A stretch of 64,000 bases of DNA, taken from Brienomyrus brachyistius (Eukaryota > Chordata > Actinopteri > Osteoglossiformes > Mormyridae). This document shows positions 35,261 through 46,440 of the stretch, in pieces; within the stretch, counting starts at the first letter, position 1, and every line of letters begins with the position of its first letter. Both the position numbers and the translations under genes were made by a program. Location of the stretch: NCBI RefSeq assembly GCF_023856365.1, contig NC_064539.1, positions 28,857,493 to 28,921,492 of the forward strand, given 5' to 3'. The notes beneath the pieces were generated by a model that was not told the DNA's origin, did no database searches, and worked only from the letters and a program-made list of their open reading frames with translations.

Positions 35261-38029
35261 TTTCACATTATCTGTCAAGTGCTTCCCGTGTCCTGGACAT
35301 TTCTATATAAATCTGTTCACTGACACAGTTATAAAGCGTGATAATGAATGATTCATAATACCTGAATCATTCATCCCTGCCTTCCTCTGAGATTTGATCT
35401 ATGTACCTTCTCATATCCAGCTGGTGATTTTTTGAGAATTAGGCCACTTGTTGAAGTGGACGTGACTAATTTAGGTGCCTCCTTAACGACGATCGAGATC
35501 GCCAAACCTGTATTGCATTGCAGACTTTTCTTTGCACAATACAAATTATAGAACCCAAGTGACTCATTACCTCACCACATGCTGAGAATTTTCATTTAAG
35601 AGGTTTAGATATCATGCTGAATACTGTATAGACTGGGTAATGTCTCAGAAATCACAAAACAGTGACTGGTGTTGATTTTATGACCACCTGTACTTAATGC
35701 CTTAAGCATAATATGTGTCATTTATTTGCCTATTTATGCACGTATGACACTTAAAATCAATTCTTTACAAATGAATGTTCCTACAGTGCATTTTATATTT
35801 TGCCGAAGTAAAAGATGATAATGGAAAACCCTACTGGGATTTTTTTGTTCCTTTTTCCCAGCAGATGGTTCTTTACTGGGGAAGCTCTTTATATTTTGCT
35901 GAGCTTGCAGAAAATAAGAAAAAAAATACTAGAATATAAAATAAGATGTAAAGGAGGAGAAGAGGGGGAAGCGGTAAAGGGGAAGATGAAGAAGATGAAG
36001 AAGAAGAAAAAGCTGCCAGGCTGTTTTGTACGAGATGCTCAGTCTCATTCCAACCTGCATTTCTGGGTCACTGGAGACATTTAAACTTCAGTTATAATTA
36101 ACAGCTATTTTTAAACAGAATAAAACTGGAGCGCAGGAGAGGTAGGAAACCATCGCAATTGTCCCAGATTCACTGCTGAATAGGACACATCGCCGCAATT
36201 TGCTGAAAGATCAAAGCGGACTAAGAGAATGGAGACAGACTGATCAGTGAGGATAAATGGTTCCTATTATATCGCTCTATGAATAGGCCCCTTTGCAGTT
36301 CAAAGAATGTAATAACTGCATTCATTACGGGGATGTCCACTGCGTCAAGCCGTCCGTTTTCTCTTTCTTGCCGTATAGGTGGCCACAGGGGCCACAGGTT
36401 TCACTGGGCTGGTGTCTTCCGCCAAATTAAGACACCCGATGTTGCCATCCAGGGATTGAATAAGGAGCGGAGCAGCGAGTCCCAATGGACCCGGATCTAT
36501 CGCTAATTATGTCAGACGCAAATGTGCCACCTCAGAGCAAACACGGGACGTCCCGTCTTTATTACATATTCGTTTTTTGGAACATCTCATTCATTTTTTT
36601 TTTCCAGAAGTGCCATAATCATGGAGATATGGAGGAGCCGTATTTGTGTTTTATATATATTAATACTTTAAATTATGGCTCATCTCGTGATTTATCTTAG
36701 AAATATATCGCGATGAATTCCATCCAATAATACAGATGTATTTGGATACAGATGTAAGGATGATAACGTGGCAGTATATGATCACGATAAGGGACATTTG
36801 TTCCTCTGTATAGCATCAGAATCCTTGCATGGCGCAGACTGTTGATTTGCCGAGTGCTGAAAAATATAACGTTCTGGGAAAAGTGAAAAGCGAATGGAGC
36901 CGCCTTAAAGCTACTGTGACTAAACAGTAAGACGCTGGTGAGGTTCCCCCGCCGAAGATAACATTCAGTAAATGTGCAAATAGCGTTTCCCTCGCAGTCT
37001 GTGCCTCTGCAGGCTTCGCAGGTCTGTGTCGAGCGGCTTAATGAGAGCTACACCTGCCTCGACCCCTGTGTCTTTTCACATCATGAAAGGGCTGACCTCA
37101 AGCCCGGTATGATAACTATGCGTTTTCGGCCACTTCAAAGCAGACGTTCCCCCCCTGAAATCCAATTAAAGGCTACCTTCGTCTGAACTATATTTATATA
37201 TCTTGTTACTACTATAATTAAAGTACTTTAATTAAATGTCTTATTTATGCATGTCTGAGTGACAGCAGTTTAATCCTAGAATTTCTCTGTGCTAATTTGT
37301 TGTGTTATCTCCGTTTTTCAAGTCATAAAAGTTAACCTAAAATTCTACGCTTTTTTTAATGACGTAGACGTAAGCCTTAGTATGTTTTTCCCCCTCCAAA
37401 AAGTTTTTTTTTTTTTTCATTTTCACATTTTCTGCACAGTTCAAGCAGCAAAATCTCAAAGACGAAAGTGTGTGCGATACCCTCAGGAAAAAAGGTGGAC
37501 ATTCTTTCCGGACCCTTTCCCACAAAAGAATTCTTACACCCAACTCCAAGGCTGGAACTCACCTTCCCACTAAAGGTCAAACAGGTCACACATCTGGATG
37601 TGAAATGTGACCTCTCTGATACTCCACACTCGCTGTTGGAGCTCCCTTGTCTACGTGTCTGTTAAAAGCCCTTCTCCTAACGAGGAGGCCACTTTAAGCA
37701 TAGCTTCAGGCAGCAGGATATCCTGCGCCGGCGACATCCGTCCCCAAAACCGCACTGTCCACTGACACTCCAGATGTGTGTTTCATACAGAAAGGTGAGT
37801 GTAAGGCTAGGCCATATCAAAGCCCCCTCCCCTCACACTCTTGCTAATCACGGGGGTGTGAAACACCCCTTAAGTGGCTGTAAGGCAGGAGATAATATTT
37901 TGAAAGCTCTTTGATTGTAACCTGAATGCAAACTTAAAGTGTCCAGCTAAAGACATAAAAACATCTTATTTCAATCATCAATTTCTAGTGATACTTTTCT
38001 AAAGTTCTCATGATGATCTCTCTCCTGGT
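35261..38029. other. Unique sequence, no gene seen
   Basis: It contains a purine-rich GAA/GGA patch at about 35949-36010 and a T run near 37405. Frames stay under 95 codons. The patch near 36280-37190 is non-repetitive and could hold conserved noncoding DNA, but this cannot be told from sequence alone. Confidence 0.4.
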
Positions 38030-38190
38030 GTCGAATAAACTATATGGACTAATCCTTATGGACCCCAATGGATTGCCAGCCTACTCAGGGTGTTCCTCAC
38101 CTTGTCTTCTGATCTTCCTGAGATTAGCTCTAGGTCCACCATGACGCTGTCCTGGATTAGCAGCTATGAATAGATTGATGGAAGGATATG
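38030..38190 (+). mobile_element. SINE 3' remnant
   Basis: GATTGCCAGCCTACTCAGGG, TGTTCCTCACCTTGTC, AGATTAGCTCTAGGTCCACC, GACGCTGTCCTGGATTAGCAG and TATGAATAGATTGATGGAAGG match the standard 3' region of fish SINEs related to the local family. Confidence 0.65.
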
Positions 38191-38560
38191 GAAGGATAAA
38201 ACTATCTGAAATTAACCACCAAAATTTCGACAAAAATAACAGATCCTATGGCAGTGATAGCAGCTATGGTCTAATGGGCTTGTCTTCTGCTTTTAACACA
38301 ATGTCAATGTGTAGAATGTGTTTTTAAGAGATGGGGAAAATGAGAGAAGAGTCACGGTATCATCATCATCACGGCTGAAGAAAGTATCTGTGATCATTTA
38401 AAAGTCTCATTAAAGGGGTTAAAATTTATCTACAGCTTCATGTATCTGGCAGAAAGGGAGTCTTCTCACGCTGTGCGTGAAAGATGACCTGACAGGACAA
38501 AAAATGACGTAATTAGCATTGGAGCAGTTGGACAAGGATGGGAGCGATTAGGTGTGGGGG
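38191..38560. other. Unique sequence, no gene seen
   Basis: Nothing recognised. It leads into the GC run. Confidence 0.4.
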
Positions 38561-38573
38561 GCGCGCGCGCGCG
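38561..38573. repeat. (GC)6 alternating tract
   Basis: GCGCGCGCGCGCG is flanked by G runs. Alternating GC is the strongest Z-DNA-forming sequence and is rare in methylated vertebrate genomes because CpG decays. Confidence 0.9.
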
Positions 38574-38879
38574 GGGGAGGGCTCAGGTGACGGCCGGCAA
38601 GGTGAAATATGACAAATACACCTCACACCGAGTGACACTGCGGGACGAGGGTGCAGACGCAAGGGAGCGAGGAGATAAGCAGAGCTGTAATGGTGCTAAT
38701 TTGTCAGCTATAGCCCTTAACAGTGAGGAGTCATGTTGGTTCATTAAACATATAATGACAATAAAGATAAGAAAAAGGATAAGAATTTAAAAAGACTACT
38801 TATTGTTCAATCCATCCAGAGAGGCAGGATAAAAATATATAATTACAAAATTATATATTATATACCAATCATGACTCCC

Positions 38880-39090
38880 TTAACCCCTACGCATCCCTAA
38901 CCTTAACCATAAGTAACCAAACAAAATACAAGTCTTTTGGCATTTTTATTTTCTTGATTGCATTCAGAGATTTCTATGAAATTGAATTTCCCCTTGTGGA
39001 GACTGAAAAAAATAGTCTCCACAATGTCAAAATAACAGGTTTTTTTCACATTGTGGGGACCAAATATCACAACATGTAATGTATACTTGG
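38880..39090 (+). repeat. 'GGGGACC' interspersed repeat, copy 2
   Basis: TTAACCCCTACGCATCCCTAA, CCATAAGTAACCAAACAAAAT, TGGCATTTTTATTTTCTTGAT, CACATTGTGGGGACCAAAT and the intervening order match copies at 13500-13794 (inverted) and 62774-63045. The 5' part is missing. The copy ends in a (CA)n tract. Confidence 0.7.
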
Positions 39091-39091
39091 A

Positions 39092-39133
<42 letters not shown>
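39092..39133. repeat. (CA)n microsatellite
   Basis: About 20 CA units abut copy 2 of the GGGGACC repeat. Confidence 0.96.
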
Positions 39134-39136
<3 letters not shown>

Positions 39137-40904
39137 TTACTTTTTTCACCTCAAGTCGTTTTTGATGATACCTATAAAATGGGACATTGCAGCCTCACTT
39201 GAGCTAACAACGTGAAACATTACACGCTTATTGATGATCTTTAAAGCAGACTGATTTTTATCGCTCTGTTTTTCAGATGTGTGTAACCACCAGCAGTGGG
39301 AGTGACAGCAAACCGTCTGATTTATGATAGCAAAGACTCTGAAGAGGAAATAGCATTGGATTGAGTCGCAGACCGTGCCCAATACAACACCTGGACTGTT
39401 TATGCTTCCTGCTTGTACACTCTTTTATAAGTCTTTTCCTCCCTCTTTCTCTTTCGCTCCAAAGGTTCTTTTCGCTTAGATAATGTGCATTCTCGTAAGA
39501 AACAAAAGAGGTTAGATGAAGCGTTTCCTTATTCCTAGCTCTGCTAAATAATGCAGAAAATTCCACATGAAACCTCTTCATATAAACCACATCAATTTTT
39601 TATTATTTCACCGGAATCGAACCACATACTTAAAGATTAAAACCACAGCTGATCACTTATAAGGCAGGCTTGTAATAGCCCCAAAGTGTCTGTCTAACTT
39701 TCAACCATTCTTGTTTTCTTTCTTGCTTCCTATAATGTATCAAAATAGTTTTTTGTGTCTGTTTCCAGCTGAAAAAAATCTCTTTTCCCATAGTGCCTGT
39801 TTTGATTGTCACATGTAACTAGTTGGTGTAGCACTTGGGAAATTTATCCAAAAGTTAGACATAGCAGGAAGTGATACTCTCACATCAACGCTACCCAGCA
39901 GCACCTGCTGGCCTGTCTCCATGGATATGTATGGATATGCAGAGGCAATGGCAAGGACCTAATTCAAATTCGTCTGTTTTGCATGCTGCTAGGAAATATG
40001 TTTCATTTACAGTTTGAGAACTTCTGGACTCGAGCGATTCCACAAACGGTTTAATGAAAGGATAACAGTACAACTCTGTAGACTGTGTACTCAAGATAAC
40101 ATTGCCTCCATGGCAATTAAGTAATGTAATTAAATATTATATAAGTGCACAATTACCTCACAATGGTGCCAGTTTTCTAGGCCTAACAGAGCATTAACGC
40201 TAGAGAAGGAAATACTTTATATCAGTTGAAACATTTAAAATAAGAAAATCACCAGAAAATTATGATAATTGTTAATTTGGTAAGTAAATATATTACTGTC
40301 ACGCCCTGAAATTATTGCTGTCTACAACGTTAAAAATAGCAACATAATGAAAAGCCAACACATGGCTGACTAATGAAAATTAAATCAGACCCCAAACACA
40401 GTTTGTTTAAAAATCTCTAATTTGTTCAAAAACCATGTGTACTCAGCTATAGTGTATAACCACTGGTCTTACTGGCCAACAAAAAAATACACACATTCAG
40501 TTTCTATGATTTCCTGTTAATAACTGGGGTGAGCCTTATTTTATACCGTTAATGTTAACTCATGTATAAATAATTTTAATTAAATGCAAAACAAGTTTAA
40601 ATGCAGATTATATGTAAAAACAGGGCCGAATGTATTACTCAGCTTGACTGAAACTTCATTACATTTCGCTGGGTTATTTCTTATCTTGTTTCAGACATTG
40701 CGATGTCTCTATCACACCAATCTCTCTTAATTTATAAAGATAATTTATTAAAAGACCATGTTATTAGGTAAATAATTCTTGCTATATAAAACACCATCAG
40801 GCTTTTCACATTTTGCAATAATATATGGGGTCTTCACTGCACGTGAAGCAGTGTTCAGCCGCATCAGTGTGTCTGTGAAACTCACTGGAAACCCACAACT
40901 GTTT
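39134..40904. other. AT-rich unique sequence, no gene seen
   Basis: Short, unsupported frames only. Confidence 0.4.
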
Positions 40905-41060
40905 CAATGAGATGCAGTGAGCAGCACTGCCACCTTGTATGTCTTGGTTTTCAACCTCCATTGTGGGTCCGCTCTGTCCTCACTAAGTTTTTATGCTCTC
41001 TCGGTTTTTGCCAGTGGTCTGGTCTGTGTACGAAGCTTCCCTCCACAATCCAAATAACGA
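40905..41060 (+). mobile_element. SINE head remnant
   Basis: GCAGTGAGCAGCACTGCCACC, a decayed B-box region near 40950, TTTTTATGCTCTCTCGG and GGTCTGGTCTGTGTACGAAG follow the order of the head and early body of the local SINE family. The 134-codon frame starting here is not a gene. Confidence 0.5.
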
Positions 41061-42320
41061 TCAGTGCCGTCCGGGTGAATCTGTGGTCACCAGTCGCCTT
41101 TAGCAGTGTGTATCGATGTGTGTGTTACATCAGGGCTCTGCAATCCTTTTCTTCCCTACTAAATAAATGCCTATTGGCAATAAATCGAGTTATTGAGGTT
41201 TGTTTGGTTACATCCGGGTTCCTCTCATCTTGTAGTAGACGCAGCTCTTGCTCTCCCTGCCATTTCCGTCAAGGATCTCTCTCTGTGCTTCAGCGTGGAA
41301 ACAGTGACTGACGATTTGCATGAAGCACCATCCCCTACGTGAGCAAACAAACACAATCAAAGACTTGTACCTGTAGCTATTTGTAATGAAATCAGCAATA
41401 AGATCAACAGCTGTAAAGGGGCATTGACTCACGTGCCTATGGAAAACTAAATAATATATCATTTATATCATTTATCAAAGCCCATGGAGCGATTATTATC
41501 ATTTGGAGTGTTTTTCTTGCTTATTCTCTGCCATCATCATTGCGCCGGAGTGTCTATATAAGGAAGAAACCATCTGTGAGTAATACAGCAAATGTGATCT
41601 GATATGATCTCTCCGCATGGGGCCTATCTGTTACCTGTTGTATAACAGCCTTGCTCATAATTGAACGAATGATTTAACACTTACTGTAAGACTAAGCAGC
41701 TCCCCAAGAGAGCAGAACGAGTGTAGTCTAAATACCTGGGGGGGGAGTGCACAGTGTGTGGGGGGAAATAAGCATAGGTATTGTTCTTGGAGTAAGGCGA
41801 AGGAGTCTTTTGGGCAAATGAACTCCAGCCCCATCTGGATTTATCTCTGGCATGTGAATCCTAAGGAGGATGGGCTACCTGATGGCCAGGAGCATCAGTA
41901 TAATGGTAGTATGGCATGAAGACATTGACTTTCAGGGTCTAGTTAAGAATATTTCTTCTTCCCTAAATGACAATCCATTAAAAGTAGGTCAGGAGCGACC
42001 TGTCTGGTGATGTGTCATGCATTTTCTTTATTCTTTCTCTCTTTTTTCCTTTCATTTTTTCACACTAAGCAGAGAAGAGAGGGGGGTTAACACAGTTAGT
42101 GGCTGTCTGGACTCCGCTTGGAATATTGCCTTGGCGCACACTATCACATTTCATCATTCACGTGGAGAGCTGAAGACTGGTACCGGTTTCCTATAACTGC
42201 TTGTGAAGATGATTGATTGGCTGACTCGTGTGTGGCGGTGAAGTCAAAGTATCCAAAGTAGTTTTGAGGTGAAATTATGGATGAATGTATGGATGACTGG
42301 ATGGTTGGACAGACTGTGCG
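41061..42320. other. Unique sequence, no gene seen
   Basis: No recognisable feature except minor G runs near 41740. Confidence 0.4.
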
Positions 42321-42500
42321 AGGTGTGCAGCTCAGTGGGCAAGGGATCTGTACCTATCACCAGAAGGTTGTGGCTTTGAATCCTCTGGTCAGCAGAACAG
42401 TAACATCTACCTCGGGCACTTATCTCCAGCTGCCCTAGGGGCATTGGATGACCCTGCTCTCTCACCCCAAGCTACCCTCACGTGAAAATGGTCTGTCAGT
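42321..42500 (+). mobile_element. tRNA-derived SINE, second family
   Basis: An A-box-like GCAGCTCAGTGGGC (about 42327-42340) and a decayed B box GGCTTTGAATCC (42372-42383) start the element. GGTCAGCAGAACAG, CTCGGGCACTTATC, TCCAGCTGCCCTAGGGGC and TGACCCTGCTCTCTCACCCC follow. The same block order is seen at 44360-44580. The 3' end is lost. Confidence 0.6.
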
Positions 42501-43900
42501 TTTTCTCTGGTTCTCTCGAGCACATTAAAAGTGATTAGGGCACGATTTAGAGCATTCTAGACCCGTTCATATAGATCAGGAATTCCCAGTGCTGATCGCG
42601 GTTGGCCAAAGTGTACCCTGCTGTTCCAGTTAAGCTCTTAATTAATTAGCTTTTATTGATCTGCTGACTGAATAAGCCATGCAATTCAGAATGAACGTGT
42701 TTGAGAATCTTTCTCAGATTGCACCATTTTTGCACCATCGTGCAATATCTGTTACTTTAACACATGGTCATATTTACGTAGCCTGTGACAGCCTGACATT
42801 CCATCAGGAGTCCGTCTTGTACTGTGTCTCGAACTTCACAGGATCAGCTCCAAGCTCGCTGTGACCGAGTCCTGGGTAATCGCTTCATGGATGGCTGGAC
42901 AGATACATGTTAAAACATTCAACAATCCAGTTAGTGCTTAATGTTTAAAATATTGCAAGTGGGAACCTGAGCCTTTGTACTAGCAAAATAGCTTGTTTGT
43001 TACATTTGGTCATTTATACAGTAAAAAATTTATTATTAATGTTAATATAGACTAATAAAGCATTTGCTTACTTGTTCCATATGACTAAAAATTCTAGCTT
43101 GCAACAAATATATTCTCTTTCATAAAATTTGAATCATCTGCAGGCCTACAGCTTAATCTAGGGTGATTAATTATGGGTTCATGTGAGACAGAAACATGCA
43201 TTAATGTCCGCACCAGTAGAGGCACTTTGCTCTCCGATAAAATGCTAAAAATGACTCATTTATTGTTTTCTGGGTGTCCAATCATTGGACAATAATAGTA
43301 ATTCAAAATTCTTACCATTACCTAGAGGCATACGCTTGCATGTGTGGTGGTCTTCTCAAAACAAAATGTCATTACTTAATTAAATAAGCTGGAAACACCA
43401 TCGGATTTTTTTTTCCCCCCACTGTTGCTGGTCGATCTTCAGCTAATCTATAAAAAGTCATTATTAAAAACAAGCTTTTATAGATTGCTTATAGAACATT
43501 GTTTGTATGTGATTGATCAGACCTTTAATGTATAATCATTTTGCAAGAAAACATAATCTTTAACCTTTTTTTGGTGGTGGAGGTGGTGAGGGGGAGGTAA
43601 TTTCCTAATCAATCTTTCTCTGGAAAAATATGTGCCTACCAAGATGTGCAGGACATGAGTGGTGAGCTATAACACATCCCAGCACCCAGAAGCCCACCGC
43701 CCTCCAAGATAACCTGTTGAGCTTCATAAATCCTGGCTTCTTGGGATAGATTGTCATGGATAGAGCCCTGAGCAAACCCTCGGTGATGCTGAGCACTGGA
43801 TGCGATTCCATAGATCAGATCTTCTGCAGCACAGCGTGGCCCACAGCAGCCAGACTAGTTCCAGAGGGGTAATAGGTGTGTATTGAGAGCCCTTCAACCT
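42501..43900. other. Mostly unique sequence; one weak repeat piece
   Basis: At about 42570-42665, AGGAATTCCCAGTGCTGATCG, then TGTACCCTGCTGTTCCAGTT and AAGCTCTTAATTAATTAG resembles a common fish interspersed repeat, but its class cannot be assigned. No gene seen. Confidence 0.35.
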
Positions 43901-44263
43901 GTCATCCATCCATCCATCCATCCATCCATCCATTTTTCGAACCGCTTGTCCTACTGGGTAGTGGGGGGTCCGGACCCTATCCCGGAAGCAATGGGCACGA
44001 GGCAGGGAACAACCCAGGATGGGGGGCCAGCCCATCGCAGGGCACACTCACACACTCTCACACCTATGGGCAATTTACCAACTCCAATTAGCCTCAGCAT
44101 GTCTTTGGACTGTGGGGGAAACCGGAGTACCCGGAGGAAACCCCGCGATGACATGGGGAGAACATGCAAACTCCACACACATGTGACCCAGGCAGAGACT
44201 CAAACCCGGGTCCCAGAGGCGTGTGGCAACAGTGCTAACCACTGCACCACCATGCCGCCCCCC
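43901..44263 (-). mobile_element. tRNA-derived SINE, near full length, minus strand
   Basis: Read on the minus strand, the A box TGGTGCAGTGG is at 44239-44249 and the B box GGGTTTGAGTC at 44197-44207. The body matches 2294-2645 throughout, and the 3' end is a GGAT repeat (CATCC run at about 43903-43932 on +). By eye it is about 90% identical to the copy at 2294, so the family was active fairly recently. Frames across it are not genes. Confidence 0.9.
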
Positions 44264-44359
44264 TGTCATACACCACCTATTAAATAGCGAGAGCTGAGCA
44301 GGATGAACAGGGACAAATTACACATGACAGCAAAAACATATTAAATGCAAATGGGGCCA

Positions 44360-44580
44360 TGTGTGGCCTTGGGGGTTCTGACTCTATGCCCATAATCAGA
44401 AAGTTGTTGGTTCAAGTCCCACAGCCAGCAGAGAGATTTCACCACTGGGCCCTTGAGGAAGACCCGTGGACCACCCCCGCCTCATATTGCTCCCAGAGCT
44501 GACTGACCCTGCATTCTCAGCAATGCATGCCACTGTGGATGAAAGTACCTGCTAAATAAATTCATATATCTGGCCCAGCT
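44360..44580 (+). mobile_element. tRNA-derived SINE with L2-like 3' tail
   Basis: The head ends in a B box GGTTCAAGTCC (about 44410-44420). AGCAGAGAGATTTCACCAC, TGGGCCCTTGAGGAAGACCC, TTGCTCCCAGAGCTGACTGAC and CCTGCATTCTCAG follow. The tail (GCCACTGTGGATGAAAGTACC, TGCTAAATAAAT) is related to the 3' tail of the L2 copy at 10047-10097. Sharing a 3' tail with a LINE is how many SINEs capture LINE reverse transcriptase. Confidence 0.7.
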
Positions 44581-44792
44581 GAATGTGCCTGGCAGCCGAG
44601 AGGTTTTCAGCAATGGCTGCAAAAAGGAAATGAAGACGCCAGACAGAGAGTAACAGCTCAGTAATGCTGAACGGTGATTATCAGCCTGTCATTCATTGCT
44701 GACATTTATCTTCCTAGCCAGGTAGCTGCTACAGCATTGAGTTGAAATTATGGAGTGACTTTAATTGGCTGGGAAGATGGCAACAGAAATGT

Positions 44793-44793
44793 A

Positions 44794-44861
<68 letters not shown>

Positions 44862-44869
44862 TATATATC
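44793..44869. repeat. (TA)n microsatellite with ATGCAT flanks
   Basis: About 33 AT units are flanked on both sides by ATGCATATAT, making the whole tract one perfect inverted repeat able to extrude a cruciform. Confidence 0.95.
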
Positions 44870-46275
44870 AAAGATTAAATAATGGTCATATCTAACATGA
44901 AGAAGCTAGTCCACTGTACAGTTCAACACCCTTTCTTCAGTGTTGTAAAGTTCTACATCTTCGATAAAGAGGTAATAAGCTTTACAGGAAGAACACTAAC
45001 CCTCCCCTATATTAAGTTAACTTGAAAAGGGTTATATTTGTTGGGGAAATATCTGCTAAAGGTTTTTCAGGTACTTTTTTCCCTCACTTCAGGCCAAGTT
45101 CAGCTCTTAAAATTCTGGGCAGGTAGTTCAAGGAGGAAATGCTCGGCCTCTCACAGCTTCAGACTGCCGCCAATTTGCCCACGGCCCACGTTCATTAGCT
45201 TTCTTCCAGTTTTGGTTACATCTCAAATTAGCTGAAGACACATAAAAACGAATTGCTTCGCTGTTTCGGGGTGCGGTTTCGGACTATTACTGCGAAAGTA
45301 TAAAAATCACTTTGAGAAGGAAAGAAAAACTGCAGCCAAATTTTTGTATTTCTCTGCCTTTTTACAGAAAATTATGGAAATATTACTTTTATTGCAGCTA
45401 ACTTTAGTTTATGTCTTCCAGAACCAACAGCTGGATGGAGGGAACTTCTTCGGATGTGAACAGATGACGAATTTTATTTTCCAAGTTTGTGTTGCAGAAG
45501 GGGGATTCAAACCCACAACCCAGGAAGCCTGAAGCACCTTGCTACCCACGTTTTATCATACAGTGTATAAATCAAGTATTACTGAATCAAATATTGCAGA
45601 TGAACTGTGGTGCAGGTCACATATACGTTAACAAATCGATGCGTTAGTTATTAAATGTTGCAGTAAACTGGACATAAAACAGGAGATTCTCTCTACAGAC
45701 GTGTTTATTATCCTGCACTAAAACGCACAGAAAGACGTTTTCAAACGGACGCCGGGCCCTTTTCGAACATCGTCACTTAAATGTCAATAATTATGCAAAC
45801 TGCTCTGTAGGTGGCAGTTAGGGACCTGGTGGAACTCTGACAACTGTTGTGGAGGATGGTGATGGGAAGAGAGACTTCGTACTTAAGCCCCCGGAGCTCA
45901 GTCCCGTAGCCCCTGAAAACCCGGCCAGACAACAGCCTGCAGCACACAAGCACTTCTTTGCTGTCGGTGTTTATTCATGTGAGTGCGACCATTTATTTCA
46001 GTGCCATGAGGTAAATCTCAAATACCGAAAGAGGCGACGGCGAGAGATGCTTTGGATATATACTTGAAAATTTAACTCTATACCCAAAAAGAATAAAACA
46101 AATGAGAGAATTAGCACCTTAAAGGTGTAATGATTTGTTTACTATAAAATAGTCCCTCGTGCTTTTAGTAATTCTGCTACTTATGACATATGACCCATCA
46201 CCGTCTGATTGCAAATTCGAAACTATTGTTATGTCTTTTAATCTATTAGGGATATAATGTTAAGGTACTAATGAC
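44870..46275. other. Unique sequence, no gene seen
   Basis: At 45485-45545 there is a minus-strand SINE-head-like piece (B-box-like GGGTTTGAATCC on minus). Otherwise nothing is recognised. Confidence 0.35.
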
Positions 46276-46440
46276 CAGAGCCGGAAAGTTAAGGTCCTGA
46301 AAGTACAAATCCAGACCACAGTTTTGTTTCAGCCAACCAGCTGAGCATAAAGAGTGACAGTCACAGAGTACTCAATTGGTTGTTTGAAATAAAACCGTGG
46401 TCTGGATTTGTACTTTCAGGACCTGAACTTTCCGGCTCTG
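46276..46440. mobile_element. Palindromic MITE, 165 bp
   Basis: The left end reads CAGAGCCGGAAAGTT and the right end is its exact inverse. Pairing continues inward for about 65 bases per arm with roughly eight mismatches (AGGTCCTGAAAGTACAAATC, then CAGACCAC). The middle includes GTGACAGTCAC, so the whole element folds into one long hairpin. The flanks CTAATGAC (46268-46275) and CTAGGGAA (46441-46448) match at 5 of 8 positions, which could be a decayed 8-bp duplication (hAT) but is weak. No coding capacity. Confidence 0.8.

Noticed and set aside
45485..45545. tRNA-like A and B boxes on the minus strand
   Set aside because: No acceptor stem or anticodon arm could be matched; it is more likely a decayed SINE head.
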